Source: Certhia americana (lineage: Eukaryota; Chordata; Aves; Passeriformes; Certhiidae). Taken from it: DNA of 64,000 nt. Both the position numbers and the translations under genes were made by a program. Where the stretch lies: the NCBI GenBank assembly GCA_018697195.1, contig CM031864.1, positions 15,624,763 to 15,688,762 of the forward strand, read 5' to 3'. Position 1 is the stretch's first letter; each line of letters opens with the position of its first letter. The notes below the pieces were generated by a model. It saw only the letters and a program-made list of their open reading frames with translations. It did not search any database and had not been told where the DNA came from. This document shows positions 53,901 to 64,000 of the stretch, piece by piece.

Positions 53901-56588
53901 TGTTGGTTGGGTTTTTCCAACTTTTGACTCACTGGGACTTGTTTTAAATTCCTACTGTTCTAGAAACTGAATGTGTTTAACCTACCTTTCAGGACATCTT
54001 ATGCCCCTAGAGTACTTTTGATCTGGCTTTTTAATTCAGTGAACCTCAGCTGATTTCCCACTTACTAAAGGCTGTGAAGCAACTTTGTAGCTGATTATAT
54101 AAAAGCACCATGAAACAACTTCACAGGAATTCCATTCACATCTATCTGAACTTTTAAAGTCACCTCAAATTTTATTCTGTGGGGCTCAGATGGAGAAGCT
54201 TGCTCTGTCTCCTGAAAGCTCCAGTATCCGCTAAGCCCTGAAAAGAAGGGTAAAATTGATCATATTTAACAGTATGAAGCAGTGAGAAATATTCATCTCT
54301 GACCTAAAATGTGTGAATCCAGACTCATTAGGCTGTCCATGACCTGGAACAATTCTGGCTTTTGGAAGGCTGCACGCTGTGGGAGAAAAGAAAAAAACCA
54401 ACTCTTGCCTGCAGGCTAGTTATAGGTGTTAAAAACTATAGTTCTCATGGGCTCAGCATTTTGCAGGTCCTTCTTAAGACAGATGTAAATGTCACAGGGG
54501 TGATAGAAAACCTTCCTAACCTTCTCTTAACTTGGCTTGTGTTAGGGGCTTGACTGTCTGTCCTATGTTCATAAAAATTATTTCTATAGCAGACAATAAC
54601 ACTGTAAGACAAAGGCAAGAAAGGATTTTTGTTACTGAAACATCTGTGGTTTGATGCCAGGTGCTTGGCATGGGGATCTAAAACAAGAACCTTGGGCTTT
54701 CGTACTTAACATTACCTTATGTCTAGTTCTAGTCTATTAGAAACTGAAATCTAGATGATGTAAGGTTTCAAAAAGCTCATTCATGGAAACACGAACGTAC
54801 ACTTTCATGTGTGGGCTGCACTGCAGGTGTAATATACTGCAGGTGTAATAATATACTTTGCACAGCAAAGCCTAAATAGCATAACCAGTTTACCTGCAGA
54901 GTTGTATCAACCAACCATGACGTTTTGGAGTTTGTGGGTGAAGGAAGGAAAGGTGATTTGTATTTTGCATTTAGGAAATATCTTTGCCAGGTAAAGAAGT
55001 ATTTATAGCTAAGGCTCTCCACTGAAAATATCACATCATTAATTTTGGAAAGATACAGTCAATGGAAGTGTGGTTTATTTCAGTAGCAGTAAAGGTAGTT
55101 CAACTGGATTCAAAGTTTGTTATCAGTTTGTGCTATGGACAAAGCCAGATGGAAAGCCAATGCAGTTTATGAAACACTATTGTGTAACATTGTGCAGTGC
55201 TTTTCAGCTAGATTTGCCACTATTTTCACGTGCATTATATGCTTTAAATTTTGTAATTTAAACAGACTGTCAAACTTGTACACTGAAAAAATTATTATAA
55301 AAATTATGTTATTCAAAAACATTATTATGTTACCTGTTACTTAAAAGTAACATAAATTCCTATTATCGGAGAGTCCAGGAACCAGTGTATAAAGAAATAA
55401 ATGCAGGTTACTAACCTCTTAAATCATAGACCATGAGTTTTGCACAGTTGAAGAAAGAGCAGCAGGCCAGTCTCGCCTCTTAAAATCCTCAACAGGTAGG
55501 TTACGATAAATAGTAAATATTGTGCTTCAGGACACTCTCAATCCACTTGACCTTACAGAATGTTTGTTAGTGTTGTTGTCTTGAGCTCTCAAACTTTCCT
55601 TTTTTGTCTCTTGTCTCACCTCAGAATCTTTGTGGATATCTGTTTCTCTATAACAGAAAAGATATTGCAGATGTGCAGAGAACACTATCTTTTAATTCAC
55701 AGCCTCAGAAATAGCATATCTTTGTCAGACAGCTCAGGCAGTACAAATTAATCATCCTCTCTTTATTATCCAATTCACTAGTTTTGGAATAACTTTCAGT
55801 TACATTGCTTTGATGTTAAAATATTCTGTTCATCTAGTAAAACCAAGCTCTATCAGGATTTGCATGTCCCACTTAATTTGATCATGGTCTCTGGTTTGGG
55901 GCGTGTGTCTTATTTTGTTCTTTGAAATGTAAAGCTATTCCTGTTTTTGTGAAGTTTGCCAATAACTGCTTAACTCTTGTTCAAGGGCTACTTCATGCTT
56001 TAGCATGAAAGTTTCAATGAAATGTTAGGCTTAAGATGACTATTCAAATTAAGAAATAGATCTGATTTACATTGTATGCATTTATAATATTTCTGAATTA
56101 CTTGTGCATTGCATTTTGCATGGAGAAGCAAATGAACCATCAGATTCATCTCTTTTGTCCCAGTAAAATATGTCTAAGGACATGCTGTAATTCTGGTATA
56201 CTTTTATTTCAGGGACTAAACACAGATCAGATAATTCTCTCAAATATGTACTTGCATTTCTGCTGAAAGAATTCTGCATTCCTTTCCAATTACAGGTGGA
56301 CTGACAAAAATATAAATTGTCTTGCTGATGTTTTTGTGGTAGCTTTCCTTGAACTGTCTGATAGCTGTATTCTGATTTTGTTTTGTTTTTGATTATTAAA
56401 TTTTGATGATCTATATTGAGTTGTCTGTATGCTGCGGGAAAGTCTAGGTGGCCCAGGGTTTTTTTTTTCCTAATATTCAAAATCGACTTTTTTATCTAAT
56501 GCATTATAAGATTAAAAGCTAGTAAACACCCTGTCTGTGGAAATGTAATGAGCCGTACAGAAACATTTTTTGTTGTCCCCTTTCACAG
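50969..56588 (+). other. HS2ST1: HS2ST1 intron 2
   Basis: Starts GTAAGC and ends TTTCACAG, 5.6 kb, phase 0. It is non-coding. Landmarks are the CA-to-TG inverted microsatellite at 53585-53795 and a short tandem duplication (CTGCAGGTGTAATATA, two copies from 54821). I see no exon-like or RNA-gene-like sequence. The first in-frame stop after the donor comes after V-S-C. Confidence 0.95.
53585..53795. repeat. CA-rich to TG-rich inverted microsatellite
   Basis: About 140 bp of CA-rich sequence with CACACT and GACACA units switches at about 53726 to about 70 bp of GT-rich sequence. CTCAGTCACACAC at 53700-53712 is the exact reverse complement of 53747-53759, so the block can fold as a long imperfect hairpin on either strand. 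Confidence 0.9.
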
Positions 56589-56674
56589 GTCCGATTTGTG
56601 AAGAATGTGACGTCCTGGAAGGAGATGAAGCCAGGATTTTACCATGGCCATATCTCGTACCTGGACTTCGCCAA
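56589..56674 (+). CDS. HS2ST1: HS2ST1 exon 3 (residues 122-150): catalytic histidines
   Basis: This 86-bp exon encodes 28 codons (VRFVKNVTSW... to ...SYLDFA) plus the first two bases of Lys150. It carries the active-site segment FYHGH. In family numbering its histidines are His140 and His142, and His142 is the established catalytic base. An N-glycosylation sequon, NVT, lies at Asn127. The acceptor is a pyrimidine run ending CTTTCACAG; the donor is CCAA/GTACGT. Intron phases are 0 before and 2 after. Because 86 is not a multiple of three, skipping the exon would both remove the catalytic base and shift the frame. The exon is unusual in its surroundings: a CpG-dense patch begins right at its donor, while the rest of the intron is AT-rich. 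Confidence 0.98.
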
Positions 56675-56775
56675 GTACGTTCCGTGGCGGCACCTGCGGC
56701 GCGCGCCTCCAGCGCCCTCTAGCGCTCGGAGCCGGCAGCGGCAGCGCCCGCTGCTGGCCGGCGGGGCCGCCTTTG
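56675..56775. promoter_or_regulatory. CpG-dense patch at the exon 3 donor
   Basis: About 17 CpGs in 100 bp, starting at the GT of the exon 3 donor and ending abruptly near GGCCGCCTTTGGGG. A G+C-rich hairpin is possible: GCAGCGG (56735-56741) with CCGCTGC (56748-56754) and a 6-nt loop. The flanks are AT-rich. It contains the CTCF-like motif listed next. Its function is not shown by sequence. Confidence 0.6.
56710..56725 (-). promoter_or_regulatory. CTCF-like binding motif
   Basis: On the minus strand the sequence is GCGCTAGAGGGCGCTG. Against the known vertebrate CTCF core CCASYAGRKGGCRSYV it agrees at 14 of 16 positions, including the whole AG-R-K-GGC block. The two mismatches are at the left end. 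Binding in cells is inference. Confidence 0.6.
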
Positions 56776-59700
56776 GGGTGACATTTCTCTGGTTTTCTTG
56801 CATGATAAAATATATACTGGGACTAGTATTCCTTGTCTAAATACCAAGCTTGTTTTGCTGAAAATCATGGCTTCTCTCTGAAACACTGGCAGTTCTGTTT
56901 TTAGGATTGGCTTCCCATTTCGGGAAGTTTAACATACCTGTTCTCAAAAAAGCTTCATATAAAGAGTAACGCCACCTGCTTCTTAAGCGACATAATTCTT
57001 CTCTACTTTAGCATCCCTTTATACTTTATTGAAATATAAAAAGTTACATTTTGAAGTAATTTTCTGGTCTAAAATAATTTGGCTTGCTAGAAAAAGCATT
57101 GAAATAGTTCTTGTGGAGTTAAATGCCGCTACTTCCAAGATGAAATTAAATAAAACATCGTAAAAATCCTCCCACTGACTTCAAAGGTTCAGGATCATAT
57201 CTTTATTCCCACTTTCATATGTTTCTTTTCTTGTCTTATTTTTGCTTCTGGATCTAAAGCTGTGATCCTCAGTAGCTCAGTCTTAAGAAACCTCCCCTTG
57301 AACTGACAAGTCAGTTTTGCTTAAGATGCTTACTAGGCAGTGCTTCATCTTGCACTTGGAACATGTGGAAAATGATTTAAAATTAGAAGTGGAGTTTTCA
57401 GATCTCATTAAATTTGGCTGCACAAATGATAGTAACCACTACTTTTACCTCTTGCTGACAGTCACTCCTTAGTGTTTTTATGTTTTTATGCATTAAAGTA
57501 TTTATCATTTAAATTCTCTTTTGTATGTAATAATTCCTTTTGTTTAGTCATTCCTTGTAATTGCTCATTCTGTCATGTACTGATTTTTAATTTGAACTTT
57601 TTATTACAAAGAATGAGATGGGGATATGAGACCTGTGCAGATTCCCAATACAGTACATTATCAGCAAATGCTAAATGCTACAGTAGTAGCTGAAAATGAC
57701 CAGTGGCACCAGGTATAGAAAAAGTAACAGGCAAAAAAAGATGCTTACAAAGAAGTCAACCAAATAAAATATATCAAAATTCATTTGTTTCCTTTCTGCG
57801 TTTTTAAAATTAAAATGCTTCAACATCAATAGCTGCTTGAACTGAGTAAAAGCTTTCTGGTGCAGCAAAGCTGAATGTTATTTTATACATTACTTCATAA
57901 AACTGAAAATGTTTTCAGATATTGGAGCTCCTAAAACTAAAATCTTTTACATCTAGAAAGCATCTAAGCAATTTCACAGATTTCTTTCATCTACATCTTC
58001 CCTCTGGGACTGTGTTATCCTTGTCTTTGTTGTTTGTTATCCTTTCACCTGAGTGATTTTTTTTTTTCCCCACAACAGCTTGCTTTCTCATACTTTGGGT
58101 TTTCATTATTAAAATAATATCTTGAATACGCTGATTGTGCTTGGCAAGGCCCACACCTTTAAGGCTGTGAGGTATGTTCTTGTAATGAACATTCTTGTAG
58201 TTAAGAAGTGTAAAATATTTCAGAAGAGTCAATGCTTCCTTATACATAGACATCAGACTTAGGTCCACTGTCAAATATCAGAAGTACCTCCTAAAATATG
58301 CTGAAAATTTAAGTACTGGATTCCATTGATAACTCACAGTATTGAGGACAGGTTACTGTAATCCATTCATGTAGAAATTATGGTAATGAAAGTTTAAATT
58401 TCTTCCCTTTCCTTTTTGTCTTCTAAAAATTTTTATCCCCTCTTATTCCCTGTTTTCTCGGGTAAATAGTTGGGAAAAAAAGTTCTTTGACAATGCAATT
58501 GCCAATTCAGTATCACTATTAATAAAGTTATAGTAATAACTTATGATACTAGAAGGTTTATGTTGCTGTAACTGAAACTAGTTCTGCAAGCTCGTGTGCA
58601 AGTGCAGGTGATTGTACAATCCAGCACAAGCATTTCTAAGGACTCGGACATCTCCATTTAACCCATGGATATTTGCTGTTCATTGGTGGAGTCTGCTGCT
58701 GTATGGAAATGGTTTGGGAGGCTTCCTCAGCATTTGCAGTAGTAGTCTGTGGATGGGGACAGTACATGTCTCATGCACTTCAGGGGACCTTAAAGAGGGT
58801 GCAGTTCAAAGCCTGGATTTGGCGTCAGAATGGTTGAAACATTCATACCCTCTGCTCCACAGCCTCTGGGAAGTCAGAACTGGCATGCAGACAGATGTCA
58901 GCAATTCGGCCTTTGAGTGCTCCAGTCTGACTCATTGGTACTCTGCTGGCAGCGCTGCAGAATCAATTGCTCTTTCTGTAGCCTTTAACAATTTCTCTGT
59001 CTGTAGTGCTTGGTTTTGGCAAAAGCAATGCCTGTTAATTGTTGTTTTCCTAACTTCTTCCTTTCTGCTGCTTTTGCTACATTTCTGTTCTTCAGCTTTT
59101 CAACTTAACTTTCCTCATATGCACAGTATCTGACAGTAAAATTTACCCCTTTAAAAATCATGGTACTGCCTCTTAAAACTATGAGTGCTATGTTTTAGCC
59201 AAGTTAGAGGCATGAATGGCCCTCTTTTGATGCAGAATGCTTTCCCTGTTTGCATAGGAACAGAAGAGAACTTTTTTTTCCAGCTTTACTTCAGGGCGCT
59301 TGACACACTTGAAATTTCCATTGTGATATGAACTCTTTAATATTTGGATAACATAATTGTTTTCCACAGCATGTCTCAAATGGAAAAGAAAATAAAACTG
59401 AGAAATGTATTGTAAAAGTTGACTTGAACACAGATCATTGAAAGGTAGCGTTTTCACAAAACACTTCAGTGGCTTAAATTTTTCTCCTGTGTTGTATGAG
59501 CTTACCACTCATTTCATCAGGCTTCTGTTTGTACTGGAGTACATCAAAAATTGCTTAGGGTAAATGTTTAAGGAAAAATTTAATAACTTTAGATAGAGAA
59601 GTTTATATGGTTGCAGATAGCATCTTTGACTTATATTTAATAACCATAGCTGTATGCATTCAACCCAGGCAATGGATGGGCTCTGAGCTTTGTCTTCCTG

Positions 59701-60148
59701 CTGTTAATGTCTCTGACAACTGGAAACCTGCCAGGAAAACCACTCGTAGCATTGCAAAGCCCAGTTCACAAGGGCAGGAACTTAGTATCAAACTTCCTTG
59801 TACTTACTATAAATATGTATGTGGCTGCTAAACTAGTTAAGGCATTTCTAGAGTCAGGATGGTTGTGTAAACATTTTTAATATCTGTATGACAATATGTC
59901 TGTTTTGTTTGTTTCTTTAATAATAAACCCTTAAAATCATAATTTTAGGTAGACTGAAATTAAACATATTTTCTCACATTCATGTCATGCACTGGATATG
60001 AGGATGAAAAGGAGTGATCATTAAACTTCCTCTCAGTATCATGTATTCTGTGTATAGATTTCAGCTGTAGCAATAAAGACAGGCTTTTACATTAGATAAG
60101 AAGCTTTGATTTGTCCTTTGAAAGATGTTTTTTCCTCTTTTACTTTAG

Positions 60149-60287
60149 ATTTGGTGTTAAAAAGAAACCAATTTACATAAATGTCATAAGAGATCCTATA
60201 GAACGCCTAGTTTCTTATTATTACTTTCTGCGCTTTGGAGATGATTACAGACCAGGGCTACGGAGGCGAAAACAGGGGGATAAAAAG
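60149..60287 (+). CDS. HS2ST1: HS2ST1 exon 4 (residues 150-196): 3'-phosphate site and substrate-binding arginines
   Basis: This 139-bp exon completes codon 150 and adds 46 codons, starting FGVKKKPIYI and ending RRRKQGDKK. It contains the sulfotransferase 3'-phosphate-binding motif (VIRDPIERLVSYYYFLRFG), with Arg164 and Ser172 the expected contacts to PAP. A basic stretch follows, Arg184 and Arg188-Lys191, in the region known to bind the heparan sulfate chain. The acceptor is TTTCCTCTTTTACTTTAG and the donor AAG/GTAAAG. Intron phases are 2 before and 0 after. The reading frame joins exon 3 cleanly (A-K-F-G-V). Read-through at the donor would add VKYTQ and then stop. Confidence 0.98.
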
Positions 60288-63200
60288 GTAAAGTACACCC
60301 AATAATAAATGCTGATCTTAGTAAAATTAATGTGAAAACAATTTTAAAAATGCCCTGATAAAACCCACATTGTTCTTCTATCAGTCTTGGTAATAATGGT
60401 GGCTTTGTAAGGTTATATTCTCCATTTCCTGTCCATACTGGAGCAGACCATGACATTAGTAGGTTCTTTGTACACTTTTAAATTGACTGTATGTTGCAAT
60501 TTGTTTTAAAAAAATTAAACAAAATGTTACTAGTTATCCAGAATTACAATTATCGAATTAGGCTTATCCTCCTATGTAAGAAGGCTACATCTCTTCTTGA
60601 AGACTGAGACACCTTTTTTTCAGCAAAAGGTGTAGAACTGCTGTTGCTTTGACTTTGTTGTTTAATTTCCTATAATTAGAACCCAAATTTATTCTGTTTT
60701 ATTAAAATGTAAACGTTGCAATGTCTTTTTGGAAATTGTGGAGTATGATCCCTGAATTTCTGTCCTTCCTCTTTGTGTCTTCGGTGGCTGTAGACAAGTT
60801 CAGGTTAGCACATTGAAACATTGACTACTAATACAGTTTCAGAACGGCAACACCATTCAGGCTCCATAATGGATTTGTTCCAGAAAGAATCTATACATCC
60901 ACTGGCATGGTTTGCAGTATGATGTTTTTTGGGCTTGTTGGTTTGGATTTTTCTTATATTAGGAAGAAAAGCAGGATATTAAATATATATATTAGTATGG
61001 TTTGCAAAAGTGTAGAATCCTATGAAATGTAATGAATTTTTGTACTTTACAGAGCTAAGCACTTTATACAGTTTCAGTGATGATGTTTTCTTAAGCTGAT
61101 GCTGTTTTTCTGTAATGCTGATATTTTAGTGTAGTGCTGTGTGGGTACCAAGAGACATTTTAAAAATAAGCAAGAGTCACACTAAATACAGCTTAGTTTA
61201 TAAACACTGTAACAACTAATAAGCATGAGTAATTATTTTGTGTGCTGCCTCCATCCAAATAGTCCTTTTTAAATACTAGGAGAAAACCATTCCTCTTTTC
61301 TTTCCAGTTAGGAATTAACTGCTTCTCTGTTATTTAGGGTCTAGCGCCATCTTCAGCTACTGCATTTCAGTTTGTCAGATATCCTGCAGCACAGCAGCAT
61401 AGGAAGAGGAAAGCTTCAAGAATAAATTGAAATTAAGCTCAAAAGTTGTCTTTATAGAACTGGCTAAACAGATGAACAGGTGATGTGATACGATATCATA
61501 AAGGCATTTTTAAAATGAGAGATAAGATCTCATCTTTTGTAGCCTGTCTTCCTCTTTCCTGCTGGAGATCAGTCACTTGGAAAACTGAGCATGCTGCCAA
61601 GTCTGAGCTGTTTCTAGGACATAAAACTTACTAAAAGAGTGAAATTTAACAGTGTTTATTTTAATTTTGAATTACCATCCAAACAACCTGGTTAGGTAGT
61701 CACTGGGAAGCATGCCAAAAATCTTTAGTGTTGCTGCTTGGTGGACTGCAGTGTAAGCTTTGGCTGGGAAAAAGGTCAAATGCATTCCTGTTTATAATGG
61801 TTGCAATGCATGGCATTATTAATGTTATGGTTTTCTATTGAAGATGCTTTTTGCATTTTGTACTATGATACCACTTTATTTAGGTCTGAGAGACTTAGTT
61901 GTGGTTACACAGATTTAACAAATTCTGTAAGCCTTTCAAGTTCACTTGAAGTGAAATTGATTTGCTATATCCAGCTTCTGGCTTCTTTCATTGAAATCAG
62001 GTAGTACTATTTTTCCAAAGTGTCCCTAGGGAACTGTCTATGTCTAGATGATGTAAGTTTTGCAGACATTAGTTATAAAATTCAGCAAGCTCAAAAATGC
62101 ATTGAGCCAATTGCAGTGTCTTTATTCTAGTATGTGTTACAGTAGATTCATGAAAAGCTGTTCAAATGAACGGTAGGGAAGATCAGAAGTTACTTCTAGT
62201 GGAAGTCATTTGTTCCTTTATTAGTGGAAAGGAATCTCAATGTACTTTATACTCTTGTATCCTCCTAGTCCATACCATAGCATTTATATAGAAAATTCTT
62301 AACTAGGTTGTTTTCTGTGTCCCTGTGCTTTTAGTCACAGATACCTTAGTTCCAAATGCAGAGTCTGTAGAGGCAAGAATTTCTTACAGTAAAATCTCTG
62401 GATGGAGCAGCCAAGGTAGGTGCCTAAGAGGAAGTGTGGAAGGAAGTTTGTCCTATTTCAGCTTACTTAGAAAATGGCTTGCTTCCTTTTGCTTCTTAAC
62501 TGTAAAATAACCTGCAGATATAAGCAAAGAAGTCTTTCTTTGCACAGATGCCAGTTCATTTTTAGTATAAACATTCATAATTTAGGAGATACATTTAACA
62601 ATAGATCAGTGCAGAATTTCCCTAGAGAACTATGCTAGGGAAAACATACTAAAGTCTCATTTTCCTATTTAAGCTGCATTTTTAATTGAACAGAAACTTG
62701 TAATTATACTGAAGAAGCAATCTAAAAAGTTGTCTATGTGATCTGGTTTTTTTTTAATATATCCTAGATACAGACCATATAGCTTGATTAGAAATATAAA
62801 TACTTCCTTCATGGTGACAGAGTAAAGCATTTACAAATGCCTTCCAGTGCTAGTGGAAGTAACTGTGTTACTGCAGTTGAAACTCTGTTACTGCAGCTGT
62901 GTATCTATGCAGAAAGCAATATTGTATGGAATATTCTGTTAGGCCAGCAACAACTTCTTTTCAGTTCTTCTGATTGCCAAAACAAAATTAGTCTGAAATG
63001 GCAGTTATTTATCATAATTAAAATGTAGTAGAGCCTTGTTTAATCTAAAACACAAAATGCACACTGTTCTATGTTATAAAAATCCAGCTGTTGCAGGATC
63101 ACACAATTCCTGATGGCATTTGATGCTGTAACTTTAGTGACTTCTTTTATAGGGGAAAACAATTACACTGACACTTATTGACTATTTTTAGTAGTTTTGA

Positions 63201-63479
63201 CAAATAGTCTTTGCTGAAGTTGTATCAAAGGTATATCAATGTATCAGGTAAGATCGATTGTTCATTAGTTGTAACCATAAAAGACTGTCCAAGTACTATT
63301 TAGTTGACAAAATAAATCATCCTAATTACACTGTGAAAGCAAGGTTTGATTTTTTTTTTTCCCCTAGAATGTCATATATGTGTTTTTCTGTCCTCAGTAC
63401 ATTTAGCAACTAACCAGTTTGAGGTGTTTGATACATATATGAGATTTTAATGCTCAGCTCAATTTTGTCATTGTTCCAG
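60288..63479 (+). other. HS2ST1: HS2ST1 intron 4
   Basis: Starts GTAAAG and ends TTCCAG, 3.2 kb, phase 0. It is AT-rich and non-coding, with a long T run (about 63350-63360) some 120 bases before exon 5. I see no recognisable repeat family, RNA gene or extra exon. Confidence 0.95.
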
Positions 63480-63577
63480 ACCTTTGATGAATGTGTGGCA
63501 GCTGGAGGTTCCGACTGTGCTCCAGAGAAACTTTGGCTTCAAATTCCATTCTTCTGTGGCCACAGCTCAGAATGCTG
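63480..63577 (+). CDS. HS2ST1: HS2ST1 exon 5 (residues 197-229): disulfide-rich segment
   Basis: This 98-bp exon encodes 32 codons (TFDECVAAGG... to ...CGHSSEC) plus TG, the first two bases of Trp229. It holds four cysteines at family positions 201, 209, 222 and 228, known in HS2ST structures to form the pairs 201-209 and 222-228. The acceptor is CATTGTTCCAG and the donor TGCTG/GTAGGG. Intron phases are 0 before and 2 after. The donor is odd in that reading on into the intron gives TGG TAG, that is Trp229 then stop. The remaining third of the enzyme (residues 229-356, including the C-terminal part used in trimer formation) must lie beyond the window. Confidence 0.97.
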
Positions 63578-64000
63578 GTAGGGAGATAAATGTAGCTTGT
63601 TTGTCAAGTACATTAGCGCTGAAATCTAAACTTTAACAAATTTCAATATGTAGTCCAGTTGACAAAAGGGTGAGTGACTGGGCAGAGTGAAACAGTGGAT
63701 ACCTAAGATTACAGTATCCTTTTTTTAGAATGGAGATACTTTAGTTCAAGCTCCTAAAGATCCTGAGGAGTACACAACAATTGAGATCAGTTATAAATTT
63801 ATCTTTTTAAACCTTTACCAGATATCCACAAGTCAGTGCTACTTAGCAGAAACTGAAACAAAAGCAAATAGTGCCCATCTGTCAATGCAATATATTTTAT
63901 AATAACGGCAAAGGCCTTAAAAAACTCTTAAGCAAAAAACACCTCCAAAAAATCTGATAGATTATTTGAAAGATTCTGAGTCATATCAAGGGCAATTCTT
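63578..64000 (+). other. HS2ST1: HS2ST1 intron 5 (5' part)
   Basis: Starts GTAGGG, phase 2, and runs off the window. The first three bases after the Trp229 codon are TAG. No AATAAA or ATTAAA is visible in these 423 bases. Otherwise nothing is recognised. Confidence 0.93.

Larger units (their letters stand above)
56675..60148 (+). other. HS2ST1: HS2ST1 intron 3
   Basis: Starts GTACGT and ends CTTTAG, 3.5 kb, phase 2. Its first 100 bases are extremely CpG-rich and hold a CTCF-like motif (listed separately). The rest is ordinary AT-rich intron. A stop-free frame runs from 58612 to 59133, but I judge it non-coding. AATAAA occurs at 57149-57154. Confidence 0.95.

Noticed and set aside
58612..59133. 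Longest stop-free frame in the window, 173 codons, in intron 3.
   Set aside because: The first ATG is at 58753, leaving 126 codons. The composition looks like translated non-coding DNA with no domain. One such run in 64 kb is not surprising.
1..64000. tRNA, rRNA, CRISPR arrays, operons or a novel prokaryote-like system.
   Set aside because: No such sequences are visible. Spliced exons, CR1 LINEs and microsatellites show an animal nuclear gene.

Overview
The window is a piece of a vertebrate nuclear gene, most likely from a bird. It covers the middle of HS2ST1 (heparan sulfate 2-O-sulfotransferase 1), transcribed on the + strand. Four consecutive coding exons are clear: 50730-50968, 56589-56674, 60149-60287 and 63480-63577. 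Each has a consensus AG acceptor and GT donor, and together they translate without a break into HS2ST1 residues from the end of codon 42 to the first two bases of codon 229 (of about 356 in the family). Exon 1 (short cytosolic tail and membrane anchor) is not in the window, nor are the last exons (residue 229 onward). The bird assignment rests on the repeats: several CR1 LINE fragments, one with the usual CR1 3' end, and no mammalian Alu, L1 or MIR-like sequence that I could recognise.

Layout. Positions 1-50729 are read as the 3' part of a very long intron 1. It is AT-rich, CpG-poor and non-coding, with CR1 fragments, an LTR-like retro-insert with a poly-A tail (about 7199-7838), a CpG island of unknown origin (about 32410-32945) and several microsatellites and hairpins. 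Positions 50730-63577 hold exons 2-5 separated by introns of 5.6, 3.5 and 3.2 kb. The first 423 bases of intron 5 close the window.

Function. The four exons encode the core of the Golgi enzyme. Exon 2 carries the PAPS 5'-phosphosulfate loop, exon 3 the catalytic His pair, exon 4 the 3'-phosphate site and basic substrate-binding residues, and exon 5 the two disulfide pairs.

Most interesting observations. (1) A very CpG-dense patch begins at the exon 3 donor and contains a strong CTCF-like motif 36 bp inside intron 3. (2) The exon 5 donor is placed so that intron retention would end the protein exactly after Trp229. (3) An isolated CpG island lies deep in intron 1. (4) The LTR-like insert carries a genomic poly-A tail. 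I found no second protein-coding gene, no tRNA or rRNA gene, no CRISPR array and no operon-like structure.
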